Source: Deferribacteraceae bacterium UBA6793 (GTDB lineage: Bacteria; Chrysiogenota; Deferribacteres; Deferribacterales; Geovibrionaceae). Taken from it: a stretch of 64,000 bases of DNA. The number at the start of each line of letters is the position of its first letter. Positions within the stretch are counted from its first letter, which is position 1. Location of the stretch: positions 186,001 to 250,000 of the forward strand of contig DKFP01000004.1 in assembly GCA_002452405.1 (NCBI GenBank). The letters run 5' to 3'. The position numbers and the translations under genes are program-made. The notes below the pieces were generated by a model. That model was not told the DNA's origin and did no database searches. It saw only the letters and a list, made by a program, of their open reading frames with translations. This document shows, in pieces, positions 8,032 through 16,126 of the stretch.

Positions 8032-8724
8032 ATGTCAGCAACAGCAACGGAAGACCTCCGGCAAGCCTGCCCCGCGCGGGGGTTCATATATGTTTGGCAG
8101 GCGGCAGTTCGTATTACACACTGGATAAACGTGCTTTGCATCATTATTCTGGTGATGACAGGACTTTACATGCACTATCCATTCATGAAACCGAATCCGG
8201 TGGATTTTCCGTACATGATGGGTTATGCGAGATTCATCCACTATCTCACAGGTATAATCTTCGCAACCAGTGTGCTTTCGCGTATGTGGTGGGGAATTGT
8301 CGGAAACAAATATTCCAACATAAGCACGTTCTTCAACCCGTTTAACAAAGAAGACAGGAAAATGATAATTTCCTATCTTAAATACTATGGTTTCCTTGAG
8401 CATAAACCGCCGCACCTTCTGACACACAACCCTATGGCACAGTACGCTTACATAGCCATATTCTTTGTGTTCCTGTTTCAGATATTCAGCGGATTTGCCC
8501 TCTGGACACAGATCAACCCTGATGGCGCTCTCTACGCTTTTTTTGGGTCGATTTTCAGCATAATGTCGAATCAGTGGGTTAGATACCTGCACTATTTCGT
8601 GGTATATATCACCGCGGCTTTCCTCATCGTCCACCTTTATGCGGCAGTTCTGGTTGACTTCAGAACGCACTCAGGTGACATAAGCTCAATATTCAGCGGA
8701 TGGAAAGCGGATATCAAGGATTAA
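8032..8724 (+). CDS. Ni/Fe-hydrogenase-type cytochrome b (HyaC-like), orphan
   Basis: A 230-residue inner-membrane dihaem cytochrome b. Four hydrophobic segments are seen, with candidate haem histidines in VRITHWINV, RFIHYLTG, VRYLHYFVV and FLIVHLYAAV. This matches the HyaC/HupC family, which passes electrons from periplasmic hydrogenase to quinone. There is an AGGAGG site before the start. No hydrogenase large or small subunit gene lies next to it, so its partner is elsewhere or it serves another periplasmic dehydrogenase. A strong terminator follows the stop. Confidence 0.88.
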   Translation: MSATATEDLRQACPARGFIYVWQAAVRITHWINVLCIIILVMTGLYMHYPFMKPNPVDFPYMMGYARFIHYLTGIIFATSVLSRMWWGIVGNKYSNISTFFNPFNKEDRKMIISYLKYYGFLEHKPPHLLTHNPMAQYAYIAIFFVFLFQIFSGFALWTQINPDGALYAFFGSIFSIMSNQWVRYLHYFVVYITAAFLIVHLYAAVLVDFRTHSGDISSIFSGWKADIKD

Positions 8725-8744
8725 AACTTAGGATTAATAAACAG

Positions 8745-8772
8745 AAAAGCCCGCTTTCGCGGGCTTTTTTTT
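8745..8772. terminator. Bidirectional terminator
   Basis: AAAGCCCGC (8746-8754) and GCGGGCTTT (8759-8767) form a perfect 9-bp stem with a TTTC loop followed by a long T run on the plus strand. It lies between the convergent cytochrome b and STAS genes and serves the former clearly, the latter probably. Confidence 0.9.
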
Positions 8773-9089
8773 TATAACGTATCGTCCTGAACAATATCAA
8801 ATATCAAGTCCAGTTTCATCAGCGAAAGAACCTTTAAAATCCTTTCGGGCACGTTTGCAAGCTGCATTTTACCCTCATATTCCTTCAGGTTTTTCAGAGA
8901 TTCAAGTAAAGTCGCGAGACCGGAAGAATCAAGATACGTCACCTGAGCAAGGTCTACAATTATCTTCATAACCTTCTTTTTCGTAAGTTCGCTCAGGGTT
9001 GAGCGAAGCTCGGAAGATGTCAGAATGTCTATCTTGCCGTAGGGACGTATAACTTTTGCACTGCCTTTATCATCAATCGTAATTTTCAT
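8772..9089 (-). CDS. STAS-domain anti-sigma factor antagonist
   Basis: A 105-residue single-domain STAS protein of the SpoIIAA/RsbV type. The conserved phosphorylatable serine lies in YLDSSGLATL (Ser56). Such proteins bind and sequester an anti-sigma kinase when unphosphorylated. The ATG at 9089 with AAAGG upstream is preferred over a TTG six bases earlier. No cognate anti-sigma kinase or PP2C phosphatase is encoded nearby, so the partner is elsewhere. The gene is monocistronic. Confidence 0.9.
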   Translation of the reverse strand: MKITIDDKGSAKVIRPYGKIDILTSSELRSTLSELTKKKVMKIIVDLAQVTYLDSSGLATLLESLKNLKEYEGKMQLANVPERILKVLSLMKLDLIFDIVQDDTL

Positions 9090-9189
9090 GACCAACCTTT
9101 TGTTTTGTTTAAGATTGTATGTTATATATTTAAATTCATTCCGCCGAAAAAAGCAAGGAAATATGAATAAGGATGTTTATTATCTGTAA

Positions 9190-9819
9190 TTATCGCTGAA
9201 GAACAAGCCAAAGATAATACTCCCCTGTCCTGTCGTCAACCCACTCATCCATCACCTTGTAGTTACTCAGATATTGGTCCGTGCTCTCCTTTGTAAGTGT
9301 GGAAAGTTTTTGCTGATAATATCTTACAGTTGACCTGTCAACATTGGTAGTCTGAAGATTGAGTTCGGTGTTAACCAACACCTCAATCTGTTTTGCAAGA
9401 CTGCTTTGCGCCTGAATCTTTGCCAGTCTTTTCTGCTGAGCCATTCCTCCGCGAGGCTGTTTCGGAGCTATCCCGACAGCACCGATATACCCGTCGTAGG
9501 TGGGTGAGTAAAACCATTCAGGATATCCGTTTTTAATCGGGTATTTTGTCACTGGTTTAAGCGACGAAACGCTTGAAACTGTTTTATCGGGAAGCTGCTG
9601 CTTAGGTTCTTCAGCGGGTTTAACAGACGGCGGAGTGTTTAAAACGGGTTCGCGCAGGGTTACTGTTCCGTTACTGATATCCTCTTCCATCTCGTTTTGC
9701 GCCGCTTCCGCCTGCATACGCTGTAGAGCGGCTGAGTTTTGTTTAACGACAGGTTTTTTCTCTGCTGCACATCCGAATACCAACGCGGAGATAATAATTA
9801 AAACTGCTATCATTTTCAT
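9190..9819 (-). CDS. LPP20-like lipoprotein A
   Basis: A 209-residue envelope lipoprotein. The lipobox LVFGC puts the acylated cysteine at residue 17, followed by a low-complexity Pro/Glu/Lys linker (residues about 20-90) and a C-terminal domain that begins at GYPEWFYSP. The PEWFY...IGAVGIA pattern, the helical RLAKIQAQSSLAKQIEV segment and the closing WLVLQR resemble the LPP20 family, outer-membrane lipoproteins of unknown function. Two further LPP20-like genes flank the same transglycosylase gene. It starts 4 bases after the transglycosylase stop, so it is the last gene of an operon. Confidence 0.8.
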   Translation of the reverse strand: MKMIAVLIIISALVFGCAAEKKPVVKQNSAALQRMQAEAAQNEMEEDISNGTVTLREPVLNTPPSVKPAEEPKQQLPDKTVSSVSSLKPVTKYPIKNGYPEWFYSPTYDGYIGAVGIAPKQPRGGMAQQKRLAKIQAQSSLAKQIEVLVNTELNLQTTNVDRSTVRYYQQKLSTLTKESTDQYLSNYKVMDEWVDDRTGEYYLWLVLQR

Positions 9820-9823
9820 ATGC

Positions 9824-11011
9824 TTACTCCGTATAATCCTTAATCTTTCCGTTCACTCTGACAATATAGTTGCGCGCCTCTTCATATCTGAGATTGTTTT
9901 TCAGGTGGTTGTACACAGCGTCCGGAGACAAAGCGTTTATGGCGGGCAAAGCAGCTGCGACGTTATATTTGTTTTTGCCGCCGTTACTATTAAACGCATA
10001 TGCAACGTTTCCGGCACCGGTGTTGTATGCGGCTATGGAGCAATAAAGTCTGCTGGTATCGTCTGTGACGCCTTTAAAGTATTTATAATAGAGCAGATAG
10101 AAATACGCTGCACCAATCTTTACATTATTTTCAGGGTTATAAAGATACGAAGGAGCGAGCACCCGCTTGGTGCCCTCTATAAACTCCGTGGCATCCATTC
10201 CTGCTGACTGCGGGACTATCTGCATCAGCCCGTATGCGGGGACGTATGATTTAGCCATAGGGTTAAATCTGCTTTCGGTGTATATAACAGCCATCACAAG
10301 AGCCGGATTGAGGTTAAATTGTTTAGAATATGTAAGAACATGTGGTTTAACATCGTCGGCACCCTTCCGGTAGATATCGTCGGGCAGGCGCACTGTCATG
10401 GAATAAACTGTCTGTCCGGTCTTCTCAGATGGTTTCTGAGTATAATCCGCGCCGGAAACAAGCTGTTTTGTCAGGTTATTAATCTGTGCTTCCGTCATGG
10501 TTTTTTCTGAATAGAGGTTCTGAATAATAGGCATGGCTCTTATCTTGTCCGTTGTCACGCCCGGAACCTGCTCTTTCAGCTTCTGTTCGGTGTTTGCCGT
10601 AACCGGATCTCTGCGGAAAGCGGTTGCCGTATCTTCGGTTATAAGGTCTTTAACAACAGAGGAAAAATCCGGTCTGGTCTTGTCGCCAACTGCCTCAACA
10701 GTTATAGTTCCTTTATCGTAATCAACTATCTTTCTTATTTTATAGTTATTTAGATATTCAACCCATTTGTAGTTATCGGAGACAACCACATCGTCCCAGA
10801 CCTTTGAGATATCGCTTTTATACTTTGCAAACTCTTTATCCATGATGTTCTTATACGTTTCGAAACTTTTAAGAGTATCTGAGCGATAAGACGACCATTC
10901 CTCTTTGCCGCTTTCAAAACCGCCTGTCTGTGCCTTTTTATAATCGTCGAAATCGTTGGCATAGGCAGCAAAAGCTGAAAATACAAAAAGCAGTATCAAA
11001 AGTTTTTTCAT
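9824..11011 (-). CDS. MltC-like lytic murein transglycosylase
   Basis: A 395-residue periplasmic enzyme with a signal peptide (MKKLLILLFVFSAFAAYA). Residues about 20-200 correspond to the MltC N-terminal domain, and residues about 225-390 to an SLT domain with the catalytic glutamate in YTESRFNP (Glu246), AYGLMQIVP and AAYNTGAGNVAYAF. It cleaves the MurNAc-GlcNAc bond to anhydromuropeptides. Unlike E. coli MltC there is no lipobox, so it is probably soluble in the periplasm. It overlaps the upstream LPP20-like gene by 4 bases, and the downstream one starts 4 bases later. Confidence 0.92.
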   Translation of the reverse strand: MKKLLILLFVFSAFAAYANDFDDYKKAQTGGFESGKEEWSSYRSDTLKSFETYKNIMDKEFAKYKSDISKVWDDVVVSDNYKWVEYLNNYKIRKIVDYDKGTITVEAVGDKTRPDFSSVVKDLITEDTATAFRRDPVTANTEQKLKEQVPGVTTDKIRAMPIIQNLYSEKTMTEAQINNLTKQLVSGADYTQKPSEKTGQTVYSMTVRLPDDIYRKGADDVKPHVLTYSKQFNLNPALVMAVIYTESRFNPMAKSYVPAYGLMQIVPQSAGMDATEFIEGTKRVLAPSYLYNPENNVKIGAAYFYLLYYKYFKGVTDDTSRLYCSIAAYNTGAGNVAYAFNSNGGKNKYNVAAALPAINALSPDAVYNHLKNNLRYEEARNYIVRVNGKIKDYTE

Positions 11012-11424
11012 TCAGTCACCATCCAGATATAAAGCTCACCAGTGTATGAGTCTTCCCACATGGCTTTTATGCGGGCTTTGACCTCGTTGCCTTCAACGGT
11101 GAAAAATGAGCTGCTTTCGCCGCTGACTGCGGAGCCTGAAGAATCGGAAACAGATTTGAGCGAAGAAAAGCTCTGCACTTTAACGCCCATCTGGCGTGCT
11201 ATCTCCTCCAGCGCCCTCTGCATGGCAAGTGTCTTCTGTCCGGTCTTTCCGTCAACATGGATGCCGCTTACGCCCACCCCGCCAATATTTGAACCTTCGG
11301 AGGGATGATAGAACCATTCAGGCTTCCCGTTGATAAGTTTCACCCCGTCGGACTTTTCGGCGAAGCATCCGGAAAACGTCAGGCAGAAAACAGCCAGTAT
11401 TATAGAGGTCAGAATTTTTTTCAT
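11008..11424 (-). CDS. LPP20-like lipoprotein B
   Basis: A 138-residue lipoprotein with lipobox FSGC and a compact domain GKPEWFYHPSEGSNIGGVGVSG, a helix (KTLAMQRALEEIARQMGV) and a final YIWMVTE, the same three landmarks as its neighbour genes. The ATG at 11424 is preferred because the AGG site lies 7 bases upstream of it and only one base from the alternative ATG at 11430. It overlaps the transglycosylase start by 4 bases. A role with the transglycosylase at the cell wall is inferred from the operon only. Confidence 0.8.
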   Translation of the reverse strand: MKKILTSIILAVFCLTFSGCFAEKSDGVKLINGKPEWFYHPSEGSNIGGVGVSGIHVDGKTGQKTLAMQRALEEIARQMGVKVQSFSSLKSVSDSSGSAVSGESSSFFTVEGNEVKARIKAMWEDSYTGELYIWMVTE

Positions 11425-11440
11425 ATACATACCTATAAAA

Positions 11441-11465
11441 AAAGGGCAGTGACTAGCTGCCCTTT
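11441..11465 (-). terminator. Terminator of LPP20-like gene C
   Basis: AAAGGGCAG and CTGCCCTTT form a 9-bp stem with a short loop; the minus strand continues with seven T. It separates gene C from the B-transglycosylase-A operon. Confidence 0.85.
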
Positions 11466-11487
11466 ATCAGTGTTTTAAATCAGTCTG

Positions 11488-12057
11488 TTACTGCTGGGGA
11501 AACTCTTTGCTGATAGCAGCGTCAAGTTCGTCCTGAGCTTTTTGTGCCTGAAACTGCTGCCACAGAGCCGCATCGTTTTTCAGACTTGAAGTTACCTGCT
11601 GTTTTGTCAGGTCTGCAACTTTCGCAGGGTTCAGAACAACGAGAACATAGAGTTCGCCGCAAGGAGACATCCATATCTCTTTCTGTGATGTGCCCTGAAG
11701 TGACTGGCTTGCTATCTGTTTGGAAACAGAAGAAGTGACCTTGTCAACAGTCTGCGCATCGCCGACACCTGTAACCTGAGTAAAATCCTTCATCATGGTG
11801 TTGACTTTAACATCTATCATTCTTGCAAGTTCGCTTCTGGCGTTCGCCATTGCTGCGTCCCTTGTGAACTGCATTCCGGCAGCGGATTTCGCAGCGGAAC
11901 CGACAGCCGCAAGCGCACCCTCAACAGTGGGGTTAAGAACCCATGCGGGCGCTCCCACAAAGCAAGGATCGGCGAGTGTTTTCGGTTGCTCCTGTTTGCC
12001 TCCGCATCCCGCCAGAATGAAGGCAAGAAGGGAAATTATTAGGATCAGTTTTTTCAT
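11488..12057 (-). CDS. LPP20-like lipoprotein C
   Basis: A 189-residue lipoprotein with lipobox LAGCG (Cys18). The domain begins GAPAWVLNPTVEGALAAVGSA, continues through the helix AMANARSELARMIDVKV and ends ELYVLVVLNP, the same layout as LPP20-like genes A and B, then adds a C-terminal helical tail rich in Gln and Ala. An AGG-rich site precedes the ATG. It is separated from the next operon by a terminator and so is transcribed alone. The function is unknown; members of this family are outer-membrane antigens in Helicobacter. Confidence 0.82.
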   Translation of the reverse strand: MKKLILIISLLAFILAGCGGKQEQPKTLADPCFVGAPAWVLNPTVEGALAAVGSAAKSAAGMQFTRDAAMANARSELARMIDVKVNTMMKDFTQVTGVGDAQTVDKVTSSVSKQIASQSLQGTSQKEIWMSPCGELYVLVVLNPAKVADLTKQQVTSSLKNDAALWQQFQAQKAQDELDAAISKEFPQQ

Positions 12058-12220
12058 AAACTACCTCCGGTAATCGTACATTCCTTTGATAGAATTTAAC
12101 ACATGAAGGTTCATGTTTCCATACTATTTTGAATAAAATAGTATATAATACAAATATTGATAGGGTATTTTTCACTTATTTATGAAAGAGAAATGCGTTA
12201 TTATGCAGCAGGAGTCACAC

Positions 12221-12916
12221 ATGAAAAACATACTCATTCTGACCATATGCTCACTTCTTCCGTTTGCAGTATTCGCGCAGGACAGCATCGGAAGCATAAA
12301 GAGATACACGGGAAGCGTCGAGCTTTACGACGGAGTTTCACCGAGACCTGCCATGGTTTCCAAACAGGACACAGAGATAACAATTAAAAACAAAGTCGCG
12401 ACAAAACGTGCGTCCGCAGCTATTATAGAGCTTAATTCTGGCGATAAGATAGCTCTTTCAGAAAATTCCATGGCGACGTTCACTTCGACAAACAGGATAA
12501 ACCCGGAAGCTGGAAAGGTAGTTTTCAGCATCAAAAAACGCGGAACAGTCACAGGCGCTGTGGCTGTCGGACTCAAAACTGCTGTAATAGGCGTTAAAGG
12601 AACACAGTTTCTGGTGGACATGTCTCAGGACGGAAAATGCAAAGTTTATCTTAAAGATGGCGAGATTACTGTTGATTCCCTTGAAGGCGAATTTATAAAA
12701 CACGGCAAAGTGGTCATGGACGAATACGAAGCCTATGTAAAAAAAATGATGGGCGAATACGACAGCTACGTTTCTGAACTTCAAAAACAGTATACCGAAT
12801 ACGTAAAGTCGTTCACAATGAAAGCGGGACAGGCTGTCAGCATAGACGGTAACAATGTTGAAACAGTTGATTTTGATGCAAATGCAATGCAGGAGTTCGA
12901 ACTCCTCAATATGTAA
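12221..12916 (+). CDS. Exported FecR-domain protein
   Basis: A 231-residue exported protein. The start at 12221 is set by an AGGAG site 6 bases before the ATG and by the signal peptide MKNILILTICSLLPFAVFA; earlier in-frame ATGs lack both. The FecR domain spans residues about 20-160 (VELYDGVSPRPAMVSKQDTEI, LNSGDKIALSENSMATF, VGLKTAVIGVKGTQFLV). It then has a Tyr/Glu-rich helical region with the repeated motif EYxxYVxxxxxEYxxYV. It is not the usual membrane FecR sensor because it has no TM anchor or partner sigma gene; it is probably a periplasmic scaffold. Confidence 0.85.
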   Translation: MKNILILTICSLLPFAVFAQDSIGSIKRYTGSVELYDGVSPRPAMVSKQDTEITIKNKVATKRASAAIIELNSGDKIALSENSMATFTSTNRINPEAGKVVFSIKKRGTVTGAVAVGLKTAVIGVKGTQFLVDMSQDGKCKVYLKDGEITVDSLEGEFIKHGKVVMDEYEAYVKKMMGEYDSYVSELQKQYTEYVKSFTMKAGQAVSIDGNNVETVDFDANAMQEFELLNM

Positions 12917-12920
12917 AAAA

Positions 12921-12940
12921 AGCGGGGTCTGCGCCCCGCT
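12921..12940. terminator. Bidirectional terminator
   Basis: AGCGGGG and CCCCGCT form a 7-bp GC stem with a six-base loop, flanked by A on the left and T-rich sequence on the right, between convergent genes whose stops lie at 12916 and 12949. Confidence 0.85.
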
Positions 12941-12948
12941 CTCTTTTG

Positions 12949-13341
12949 TTATTCAGCAATAAAAGGTCCTACAACGTTACCCCATGGGTTAACTCTGAGG
13001 ATGAACCTGTTCCCGGATGCATCCTTTACAAAGAAATTGTACATCATGGCTCTGCCGCCCTGAAACTCTTGTGTTTTTTCGATTTTATATCCTTTCAGAT
13101 TGGTCGCCATAAATGCTTCAACTTTTTTCTGTGCTTCTTCTTTTGTCAGCGTTTTGGGTAACTGCTGCTGGTTGCCCTGCTGGGGACCCTGTCCGTTAAA
13201 CTGGGGGCAAGGACCGCATCCGCCGGGTCCGTAACCATATCCGCCGCCCATCATTCCGTAGCCCCTTCCCATACCGCCGTATGCGAATGCCATTCCTGCT
13301 GCAAGAACTACTGCAAATGTTACCAATAAAGTACGTCTCAT
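12949..13341 (-). CDS. Exported Gly/Tyr-rich protein with PepSY-like C-terminus
   Basis: A 130-residue exported protein with signal peptide (MRRTLLVTFAVVLAAGMAFA), a Gly/Tyr/Met-rich stretch with one CGPC motif (residues about 21-50), a Gln-rich linker and a C-terminal domain of about 75 residues (LTKEEAQKKVEAFMATNLKGYK ... NFFVKDASGNRFILRVNPWGNVVG). That last part resembles a PepSY-type fold but I am not certain. The Cys-x-x-Cys pair could bind metal or be redox active. It is single, with a good AGGAGG site. Confidence 0.7.
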   Translation of the reverse strand: MRRTLLVTFAVVLAAGMAFAYGGMGRGYGMMGGGYGYGPGGCGPCPQFNGQGPQQGNQQQLPKTLTKEEAQKKVEAFMATNLKGYKIEKTQEFQGGRAMMYNFFVKDASGNRFILRVNPWGNVVGPFIAE

Positions 13342-13490
13342 CGTATTTTCCTCCTGATGTGTTTAGATGCTTTAGTAATACCAACTTATGTGCCAAAACT
13401 GAAAAACGGCATATCAAACTGATATAAATAGACTTATTAAAATGAGTATGATTTGAGTGTGTAACGGCGGTTCACACATGTGAGAAGATT

Positions 13491-13519
13491 TTGCACAAAA
13501 ATATCTTGAATATTATGGT
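13491..13519 (+). promoter_or_regulatory. Possible promoter of the histidine kinase gene
   Basis: TTGCAC (13491-13496) and TATGGT (13514-13519) are 17 bases apart and end about 38 bases before the kinase start. Both hexamers are imperfect, so this is only a candidate. Confidence 0.35.
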
Positions 13520-13557
13520 ACTATCTGGAATAAATATTAAATGATCAGGCTGTGCAA

Positions 13558-15423
13558 ATGAAAACAAAAACTACAATCATTCTAATCACGTTATTCGTTT
13601 GTGAGCTTATTTTTTTCTTCAGCGCAGGTAAGATCAAAGACATTTTCATTCAGGAGCACCTGAAAAACGAGACGGAAGTCCTCCGCTCGTCCTACAATGC
13701 CGGCATTTCAAACGCGCGCAACATCGCAAACGCCTTTTATAATGTCATGATAAACAGTAATACGGACATACTACAGCTTTTTGCAGAGGCAGAGAAAGCG
13801 ACCCCGCAAAGACAGAACGAAATACGCAAAGAAATGTATGATAAACTGCGTGTCATTTACGAACAGCAGGTCAAGCTGGGACTGAAACAACTTCATTTCC
13901 ACACAAGGGACTCGGTCAGCTTTCTGCGGATGCACAAACCGGACGAATACGGAGATTCACTGGCAGGTATCAGGCACACGGTTGATACCGCAAACAGACT
14001 TGTCCGTTATACGGAAGGGTTTGAAGAAGGAAGGATATTTAACGGATTCCGTTTTGTCTTCCCGCTGGTGTATAACTCCGTTCACCTTGGAAGCGTAGAG
14101 ATAAGCATCTCCTCAGTTTATCTGGCGAATACAATGAACGCCTCCGCCGCCGGAATACACGATTTTCTCGTGAAAAAAGCGGTGGTTACTTCCACAGTGT
14201 TTCCGTCGGAACAATACAACTATGCACAATCGGAGCTTTCCGACAACTACCTGAGGGAAAACATAAGTTATGAATACCTTCAGGAAAATGCTACCGTCTT
14301 TGGAAGTATCGAAGAATATCTTTATGCCTGTGAAATATTTAAGCCGAAAATCAAAGAAAGAATGGATCTCGGTGAGGCTTTTTCATCGCACGCAGTAATA
14401 AACGGTAAGGAGATCACAGCGTCGTTCATACCGATATCAAACATACTCGACCAGCAAGTCGCCTATTTCGTTAAAATGGAAAGAGACAACAAATACAGAC
14501 ACATAATAAACATATATAAGGCCGCCCTTCTCGGTGGCTTCATAACCATATTTCTTATATTCGGAGTGATTTTCCTCGCTCTTCTTAACAACCACAAGAC
14601 CGCAATGCTCAACGCGGTTCTGGACGAAAAACTGAAAGAAAACGAAAACCAGCTTTATATCAAAGAACAGATGCTCTTTCAGCAGTCAAAACTTGCGACT
14701 CTGGGCGAAATGTTCAGTTCTCTTGCCCACCAGTGGAAACAACCGCTGAATATCCTTGCGATGTACGTTCAGAACATGCTGGACGACGATATGGAAGAGG
14801 AAGAACGAAAACACAGAGAGGATATCGTTGATAAATGTATGGCACAGATAACGTTTATGAGTGAAACCATAAACGATTTCATGGATTTCATACTGCCGTC
14901 CGGAAGCGTTGATATGAAAATGGATATGGTGCGCACAGCTGAAGATATGCTGAAGCTGCTGAACCCGGCTATGTCCAAGAAAAAAATAGATATAACCATA
15001 GACTCCAAAGGCAGAAAAAGTGTGTTCGCTTCTGCAAACCCGAACGAGTTCAAACATGTTCTGGTAAACATCCTTAATAACGCAAAAGACGCCATCATGG
15101 ACATTAAAGAAAAAGATAAGATGTTTGTGGGAAAAATAAATATCGAAATTGAAGAGAACGGAGGGGTATGTATAATGCGCATATCCGACAACGGCGGAGG
15201 AATAACCCCTGAAGTCATTGAAAAGATGTTCACACCCTATTTCACCACTAAAAAGAAAAAGGACGGCTCAGGGCTTGGGCTTTACATGTGTAAAAAGATA
15301 ATGCAGAAGCACAACGGAGACATGCAGGTGAGCAACTCTGAAACCGGAGCCGTATTTGAAATTACATTGCCCTCAATTAAGGGTGACGGGAGGACAGATG
15401 AAACAGGCACTGCTGGTCATTGA
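13558..15423 (+). CDS. Orphan membrane sensor histidine kinase
   Basis: A 621-residue inner-membrane kinase. One TM helix at residues about 6-23, a long periplasmic sensor region (about 25-305, Cache-like by length and its LKQLHFHTRDSVSFLR segment), and a second TM near residues 325-345. Then a dimerisation domain with the phospho-acceptor in SLAHQWKQPLNIL (His391) and a HATPase domain with the N box (HVLVNILNNAKDA), DNGGGI and GSGLGLYM. The ATG at 13558 is preferred over GTG at 13552 by spacing to the AGG site. No response regulator gene is adjacent. The coding end overlaps the next gene by 26 bases. Confidence 0.92.
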   Translation: MKTKTTIILITLFVCELIFFFSAGKIKDIFIQEHLKNETEVLRSSYNAGISNARNIANAFYNVMINSNTDILQLFAEAEKATPQRQNEIRKEMYDKLRVIYEQQVKLGLKQLHFHTRDSVSFLRMHKPDEYGDSLAGIRHTVDTANRLVRYTEGFEEGRIFNGFRFVFPLVYNSVHLGSVEISISSVYLANTMNASAAGIHDFLVKKAVVTSTVFPSEQYNYAQSELSDNYLRENISYEYLQENATVFGSIEEYLYACEIFKPKIKERMDLGEAFSSHAVINGKEITASFIPISNILDQQVAYFVKMERDNKYRHIINIYKAALLGGFITIFLIFGVIFLALLNNHKTAMLNAVLDEKLKENENQLYIKEQMLFQQSKLATLGEMFSSLAHQWKQPLNILAMYVQNMLDDDMEEEERKHREDIVDKCMAQITFMSETINDFMDFILPSGSVDMKMDMVRTAEDMLKLLNPAMSKKKIDITIDSKGRKSVFASANPNEFKHVLVNILNNAKDAIMDIKEKDKMFVGKINIEIEENGGVCIMRISDNGGGITPEVIEKMFTPYFTTKKKKDGSGLGLYMCKKIMQKHNGDMQVSNSETGAVFEITLPSIKGDGRTDETGTAGH

Positions 15424-15934
15424 TGTTCAGAACGATTATTTCCGTGGCGGTCCCATGGAACTATCCGGCGCAGAAGCGGCGGCAGACAGAGCTGCGGACG
15501 TTATTAAAAAATTCAGAGAGAGAAAACTTCCGGTGATCTTCATTCAGCACATAGCGGCAAGACCTGAAGCCGGATTTTTTCTGCCGGACACTCCGGGGGC
15601 AGAGATAAATCAGCGTGTCAGACCTCTCGGCAGTGAAAAGGTTATAATCAAGCATTTCCCCAACAGCTTCATAGAAACGGAGCTGAAATCACATCTTGAT
15701 TCAATGAAGATAACCGATCTGACAATTGTCGGCATGATGACCCACATGTGCATAGACGCAACCACACGGGCTGCGAAAGACCTCGGATACAACACCACCA
15801 TTATCGGTGATGCCTGTGCAACACGTGACCTTACGATAGACGGTGCGCCTGTTAAAGCGGAGGAGATACAGAAATCTTTTCTTGCGGCGCTCAACTATTT
15901 CTACAGCACGGTAAAGACTTCAGACCAGATATAA
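15398..15934 (+). CDS. Isochorismatase-family cysteine hydrolase
   Basis: A 178-residue cytoplasmic alpha/beta hydrolase. The expected triad is visible: Asp9 (LVIDVQNDYF), Lys85 (VIIKHFPNSF) and Cys118 (MTHMCIDATTRAA). This group includes nicotinamidases and isochorismatase-like amidases; the substrate cannot be told from sequence. A GGGAGG site 7 bases before 15398 sets the start, which lies inside the histidine kinase gene (26-base overlap), so translation is coupled. A perfect hairpin follows the stop at once. Confidence 0.9.
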   Translation: MKQALLVIDVQNDYFRGGPMELSGAEAAADRAADVIKKFRERKLPVIFIQHIAARPEAGFFLPDTPGAEINQRVRPLGSEKVIIKHFPNSFIETELKSHLDSMKITDLTIVGMMTHMCIDATTRAAKDLGYNTTIIGDACATRDLTIDGAPVKAEEIQKSFLAALNYFYSTVKTSDQI

Positions 15935-15937
15935 GAA

Positions 15938-15956
15938 AGGCTCCGCAACGGAGCCT
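15938..15956 (+). terminator. Perfect 19-base hairpin after the hydrolase gene
   Basis: AGGCTCCG-CAA-CGGAGCCT, a perfect 8-bp stem with a three-base loop, 4 bases after the stop. No T run follows, so it may act as a transcript end stabiliser. An identical sequence is found at 16103-16121. Confidence 0.6.
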
Positions 15957-16102
15957 CGAGTTGTTCACAAAGGGTAAGAAAGATTAGATTGCTTCGTCCT
16001 TTCAGTCCTCGCAAAGACGAAAGGAAAAAACCGTCTCTGCGAGGAGCTTAGCGACGAAGCAGTCTCAACGATTTAATAAAATCCGAGTTTGTCAACAACC
16101 TT
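15957..16102. repeat. Composite repeat element with REP/MITE-like core, copy 2
   Basis: The core runs from AGATTGCTTCGTC (15986-15998) to GACGAAGCAGTCTC (16053-16066) and is related to the copies at 238 and 62476. Outside the core lies an inverted pair, GTTGTTCACAAA on the left and TTTGTCAACAAC on the right, and outside that the two identical 19-base hairpins. The whole block fills the space between two convergent genes. Confidence 0.75.
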
Positions 16103-16121
16103 AGGCTCCGCAACGGAGCCT
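16103..16121 (-). terminator. Identical 19-base hairpin after the tolC-like gene
   Basis: The same 19 bases as at 15938-15956, here 5 bases after the stop of the outer-membrane efflux gene on the minus strand. No strong T run follows in either direction. Confidence 0.6.
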
Positions 16122-16126
16122 GTAAT

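Noticed and set aside
12221..12916. FecR-type sigma regulator
   Set aside because: Signal peptide and FecR fold are present, but no TM, no sigma factor gene and no TonB receptor nearby.
15938..16121. Insertion sequence between the two identical hairpins
   Set aside because: Only about 146 bases, no open frame, and the core is a short palindromic repeat; better called a non-autonomous element.
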